A DNA stretch of 64,000 nt, from contig JAERTJ010000151.1 in the NCBI GenBank assembly GCA_016844945.1, positions 1-64,000 of the forward strand, written 5' to 3'. Positions 60,938 through 64,000 of this stretch are shown here, piece after piece (positions within the stretch are counted from its first letter, which is position 1; each line of letters opens with the position of its first letter). A program made the position numbers and the translations under genes. A model generated the notes under the pieces. The model saw only the letters and a list, made by a program, of their open reading frames with translations, did not search any database and was not told where the DNA came from. The stretch is from Fidelibacterota bacterium (GTDB taxonomy: Bacteria; Fidelibacterota; UBA8477; JABMPR01).

Positions 60938-62110
60938 CTAAATCTTTACGAATATTCTCTTGTGATAGAGATACCAGAGGATCGCCAGCCAAACTGCAAT
61001 GTTTGTGAGAGCGTAGAGAAGAGATCCATTGAGGTTACCTGCAAGGGGAACAAAAATCCCCATGTATATGGCATGCTTGATTGATACGATTTCACCCTGG
61101 GCATTGGTTGTTTTAACCATATACATCAGCCGACCAATAATGCCAGATCCCACAAAGACTACCAGGGCATTGCTACCCAATACGATAGCCGGTTTAATCC
61201 AGAAATCCATCTTTTTGACATCAATGAGATAAGATGAAACTACGATCATCATAATCGCCAACCCGTCCATGGTGATCACGTAAGAGACTGTCCATAGCTG
61301 TTTATTGATAGGCTCGATGATGCTCATAATGGATCCCAGCATGAAAATCATAATACCGATAACACTCAGATTGCTAAGCTTTTCCTGATGGTCAATCGGT
61401 TTACGTAGATATTCACCCAACCAGAAACCACTCATAAGTGTTAAAACAGCAGGCAGAGAAGATAAGAATCCTTCAGGATCGAAGGGCACCCCCATCCCGC
61501 CATAAAGGTGAGCTTCTCCAAAGAGGAGTATGTCCATATAGCGGATAAAGTTGTCAGCCAACTCAAAGCTGCCTGCTCCCCATCCATTGACCAATGGGAC
61601 ACGCATAAAAAATTCATAAATGAAAATCAATGACCCCACTGCAAGTATCCGGTGCCTGGTTCGTGGGAAGTAGAGGATGATTAATCCGCCGACCAGATAG
61701 CTAAATCCGATCCGCTGGAGTACACCCCAGACACGAATATCCAGGAACCGTCTAAAGATGTCCAAAAACTCAAAATTTGCAGCCATTTGAGCATTGAGGG
61801 GGATATTGAAAGGGAAGCCATTCAGGAATAGACCCAAACCAATAATAATTGCACCACGGGACCAAACTTTCTTCTTCAGGTCTGAAACATCAGCTCCAGC
61901 ATCCATGCGTTTCCCAAAACTGAGAGCCATTGCCACACCAACGATAAACAGGAAGAAGGGAAAGACCAGGTCTGTAGGTGTCCATCCATGCCATTTTGCA
62001 TGACGTAAGGGGCCATAAATGTGGGACCAGCTTCCAGGATTGTTAACCAGGATCATCAATCCCACGGTTAATCCACGGAATACATCTAATGATATCATGC
62101 GATCTTTCAT
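60938..62110 (-). CDS. NagX/HGSNAT-like membrane acyltransferase (DUF5009)
   Basis: 390 residues, about ten to eleven membrane helices. N-terminal signature ISLDVFRGLTVGLMILVNNPG (near 7-27, in part), then KWHGWTPTDLVFPFFLFIVGVAM (near 40-62, in part): the catalytic-histidine region of the heparan-alpha-glucosaminide N-acetyltransferase/NagX family, where His in WHGW/DLVFPFFLF is conserved. Human HGSNAT acetylates glucosamine across the lysosomal membrane; bacterial NagX transfers acyl groups in amino-sugar use. Here no amino-sugar genes neighbour it, so the substrate is open. GGAG lies five bases before the ATG. It lies 45 bases upstream of the sorting-domain protein on the same strand and may share its transcript. 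Confidence 0.86.
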   Translation of the reverse strand: MKDRMISLDVFRGLTVGLMILVNNPGSWSHIYGPLRHAKWHGWTPTDLVFPFFLFIVGVAMALSFGKRMDAGADVSDLKKKVWSRGAIIIGLGLFLNGFPFNIPLNAQMAANFEFLDIFRRFLDIRVWGVLQRIGFSYLVGGLIILYFPRTRHRILAVGSLIFIYEFFMRVPLVNGWGAGSFELADNFIRYMDILLFGEAHLYGGMGVPFDPEGFLSSLPAVLTLMSGFWLGEYLRKPIDHQEKLSNLSVIGIMIFMLGSIMSIIEPINKQLWTVSYVITMDGLAIMMIVVSSYLIDVKKMDFWIKPAIVLGSNALVVFVGSGIIGRLMYMVKTTNAQGEIVSIKHAIYMGIFVPLAGNLNGSLLYALTNIAVWLAILWYLYHKRIFVKI

Positions 62111-62317
62111 GTAGACTCCTTTATGTCAGCAAAGTTGAGGAGCCAAAATATATGTTGAGGAGTTAATTTCCACGTTGGAATTAATCTGATCCAATAAAAA
62201 CTCGTCTCGTCAAAAACATTCCCAAAATGCATAAGTATGGTTTAATGTTTGCTCTAAGCAATCATGACTATTCAACATCAATTAGTTAAATGATGCATTG
62301 ATGAATTGAGATCACAC

Positions 62318-62347
62318 TTGAAATTTGATTCGGGAAGATGATATTTA
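62318..62347 (+). promoter_or_regulatory. Possible promoter of the fumarate reductase operon
   Basis: TTGAAA (62318-62323, five of six to consensus), an 18-bp spacer and TATTTA (62342-62347) lie about 70 bases before the frdC ATG. The rest of the 306-bp divergent gap 62111-62416 shows no gene or recognisable regulatory RNA. Confidence 0.4.
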
Positions 62348-62416
62348 CTACGTGCTTCACCAACAATCGAAATGGCAATTTAACTGAGCCTTTAACTATA
62401 GATCGGAGCTGGTATC

Positions 62417-63205
62417 ATGACAGGTATTGATACTGAATTATACCCGAAAGCAGAAACTCGCCACAGTAAAACGAGCAGTGCTTTCAAAAATGCCCAAAAA
62501 GCCCTTCGCGATGAACGCATCAGCGGTTTATCAGGTGCTTTCCTGGCATTCTTCATTTTGGGTCACTTGATTCTAGAGAGTAGTATTCTGGTAAGTGCTG
62601 AACTCTATGAAATCGTTGCTAATTTTATGGAACATACTGTTCCCATGGCCCAACCCCTCGTCTTTATCGTTTCAATTGTCTTTTTTATTCACTTTGTCTG
62701 GGCGGGTCGGAAAATTCCTGGCAAGCTGCGTGAGCGGAAGAGAATGCTGGAACTTGGAGAGAAGCTGAAAGAGTCTGGCAAGGGGTGGCAACAGGATCCT
62801 AAATCGGATATCAAGTTGCGGTCACACTTTGAGACATCGCTCTGGATCACCCAGGTTCGCACAGGTATGATTGTTCTGGCAACTGGTGCCTTCCATCTCA
62901 TTCTGGTAGGCTGGAATATTTTTACAGACATGGGTGTCGCCGGACAAAAAGTTGGTTTGACAGTTGAAGTCGCCACCTCCCGTGTTGAAAGTGGTCTCTG
63001 GATTTTATATGCCATTCTCATGGTCAGCGTGGTTGCTCATATGGCAATCGGTGTCTATCGACTCCTGGTGAAATGGTTTGCTGATACATTTTTCGTACGC
63101 AATTACGCCAAAGCTCTGTTCTACTTTTTATTCTGGTTCTATACCATTTTGGGTGCAGCAACAGTCATTGCCATGGCTGGTCCACTGGAAGGAATTCTAT
63201 CATGA
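62417..63205 (+). CDS. frdC: Fumarate reductase/succinate dehydrogenase cytochrome b subunit (FrdC type)
   Basis: 262 residues with five membrane helices, the single-subunit diheme cytochrome b of Wolinella-type (class B) fumarate reductases. Candidate heme-ligand histidines lie in FILGHLILES (near 50), IVFFIHFVWAGRKIP (near 94), IVLATGAFHLILVGWN (near 160) and VVAHMAIGVYRLLVKWF (near 214). The loop VRTG/TSLWITQVRTGM matches the W-I-Q-x-x-T-G segment of the family. It anchors FrdAB and exchanges electrons with quinone. GGAG lies nine bases before the ATG. The stop overlaps frdA by four bases (ATGA). Confidence 0.9.
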   Translation: MTGIDTELYPKAETRHSKTSSAFKNAQKALRDERISGLSGAFLAFFILGHLILESSILVSAELYEIVANFMEHTVPMAQPLVFIVSIVFFIHFVWAGRKIPGKLRERKRMLELGEKLKESGKGWQQDPKSDIKLRSHFETSLWITQVRTGMIVLATGAFHLILVGWNIFTDMGVAGQKVGLTVEVATSRVESGLWILYAILMVSVVAHMAIGVYRLLVKWFADTFFVRNYAKALFYFLFWFYTILGAATVIAMAGPLEGILS

Positions 63206-64000
63206 AGGTTATAACCACAGACGTACTGATTATCGGAGCAGGTCTTGCTGGAGAACGAGCTGCCATTGCAAGTGCTCAGGCTGGTCATGATGTGACCATG
63301 CTTTCGTTGGTTCCGCCAAGACGTAGTCATTCAGCTGCTGCCCAGGGTGGTATGCAAGCATCTCTGGGTAACTCAGTCAAAGGCAAGGGTGATAATCCAA
63401 CTGTTCATTGGCTGGATACCGTCAAGGGCTCCGATTGGGGTGCCGATCAGGAAGTCGCTCGCATATTTGCAGACAATGCACCTATCGCCATGCGTGAAAT
63501 GGCCCATTTCGGAGTTCCCTGGAATCGTGTTGAAGGCGGCCCACGGGATGTATATATCAAGGGCAAGAAAACAACTATAGTTGAAGATGATGCCAAAGAA
63601 GGGCTCATCACTGCCCGAGACTTTGGTGGTACCGCCAAATGGCGCACCTGTTATACAGCCGATGGTACGGGTCACACGGTTCTATATGCCATGGATAATC
63701 TGGCTGTTCAACTGGATATTACCATACATGATCGCATGGAAGCCTTAAGTCTCATTCATGAGGATGGTGTCTGTATCGGTGCCATTGTCAGATCATTGAG
63801 AGATGGCGAACTCATGGCTTACATGGCAAAAGCAACAGCCATCGCCACGGGTGGATATGGTCGTCTCTATGGTGAATCGACCAATGCCATAATTAATGAA
63901 GGCACTGGATCCTGGTTAGCACTCCAGACCGGTAAGGTTCCACTGGCAAACATGGAAGCAGTACAATTTCACCCCACAGGAATTGTGCCCACTGATATCC
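63202..64000 (+). CDS. frdA: Fumarate reductase/succinate dehydrogenase flavoprotein subunit (3' end outside window)
   Basis: 266 codons are visible from the ATG at 63202 and the frame remains open at the edge. Covalent-FAD histidine H43 is in RRSHSAAAQGGMQASLGNS (near 41-59). The N-terminal nucleotide-binding loop reads VLIIGAGLAGERAAI. Later segments EGLITARDFGGTAKWRTCYTADGTGH (near 133-158, in parts), AIATGGYGRLYGESTN and MEAVQFHPTGIVPTDI match the FrdA/SdhA family, including the substrate-site histidine of QFHPTG. It catalyses fumarate/succinate interconversion in the cytoplasm. It is translationally coupled to frdC; an frdB would be expected next. Confidence 0.95.
   Translation, partial: MKVITTDVLIIGAGLAGERAAIASAQAGHDVTMLSLVPPRRSHSAAAQGGMQASLGNSVKGKGDNPTVHWLDTVKGSDWGADQEVARIFADNAPIAMREMAHFGVPWNRVEGGPRDVYIKGKKTTIVEDDAKEGLITARDFGGTAKWRTCYTADGTGHTVLYAMDNLAVQLDITIHDRMEALSLIHEDGVCIGAIVRSLRDGELMAYMAKATAIATGGYGRLYGESTNAIINEGTGSWLALQTGKVPLANMEAVQFHPTGIVPTDI

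Noticed and set aside
1-64000. tRNA, rRNA, insertion sequence or phage genes
   Set aside because: None was recognised in either strand; no transposase, integrase or tRNA-like fold was seen.

Overview
The window reads as a contiguous piece of chromosome from an uncultivated, Gram-negative-type (diderm) bacterium of moderate G+C content. Lipoproteins with lipoboxes, a TonB-dependent receptor, a TolC-type outer-membrane protein, a Bacteroidota-type AMP nucleosidase, a Wolinella-type fumarate reductase and FlgD-like C-terminal sorting domains (Y/F-P-N-P-F-N-P motifs at about 36750 and 59070) point to the FCB side of the tree, for example Marinimicrobia, Calditrichota or KSB1-like lineages. This placement is inference; no rRNA or tRNA gene was seen.

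Layout. 1-2203 (-) is a large secreted multidomain protein cut by the window edge. 2537-5149 (+) holds a CHAD protein and an Uup-like ABC-F ATPase, converging on a giant fused AddA/AddB-like recombination nuclease (5195-11401, -). Three small minus-strand genes follow. 13411-18334 (+) is a molybdenum cofactor locus: a Moco riboswitch, then moaA, a MOT1-type molybdate transporter, a MoaC-MoaB fusion, moeA and a MOSC protein, nearly all overlapping or abutting. 18347-26923 is a run of minus-strand housekeeping genes: an EamA exporter, a small membrane protein, a Gdx/SugE exporter, lipoproteins, a Cys-rich PAS histidine kinase, a dehydrogenase, an E2-like protein, an NlpC/P60 protein and an Eis-like acetyltransferase.

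27173-29350 is a class A penicillin-binding protein, followed by four imperfect hairpin repeats and AMP nucleosidase. 31513-37005 encodes a 1830-residue secreted protein ending in dockerin-like, cohesin-like and sorting domains, followed by a strong terminator. 37374-42780 is a TonB receptor / YfiR / CHASE8-hybrid histidine kinase signalling cluster, trailed by the decayed remnant of a second kinase (about 42995-43462). 43665-54004 looks like one long operon: a YtrA-type GntR repressor with a palindromic operator, an ABC exporter, a secreted protein, a Yip1-family protein, and a TolC/HlyD/MacB-type export system. A GxxExxY gene flanked by inverted repeats interrupts that system. 54227-62110 holds proS, a second hairpin-repeat cluster, two envelope proteins, a sorting-domain protein and a NagX-like acyltransferase. 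62417-64000 begins a fumarate reductase/succinate dehydrogenase operon.

The most unusual items are: (1) a family of ACCACAAAGACAC-type inverted repeats at three loci, one of which encloses a GxxExxY gene inserted between an ABC ATPase and its permeases; (2) the single-chain AddA-AddB fusion; (3) two genes (17897 and 56090) whose best Shine-Dalgarno sequence lies exactly seven bases before an ATC codon rather than ATG; (4) the receptor/YfiR/CHASE8 kinase set; and (5) a Moco riboswitch outside the proteobacterial setting in which it is best known.
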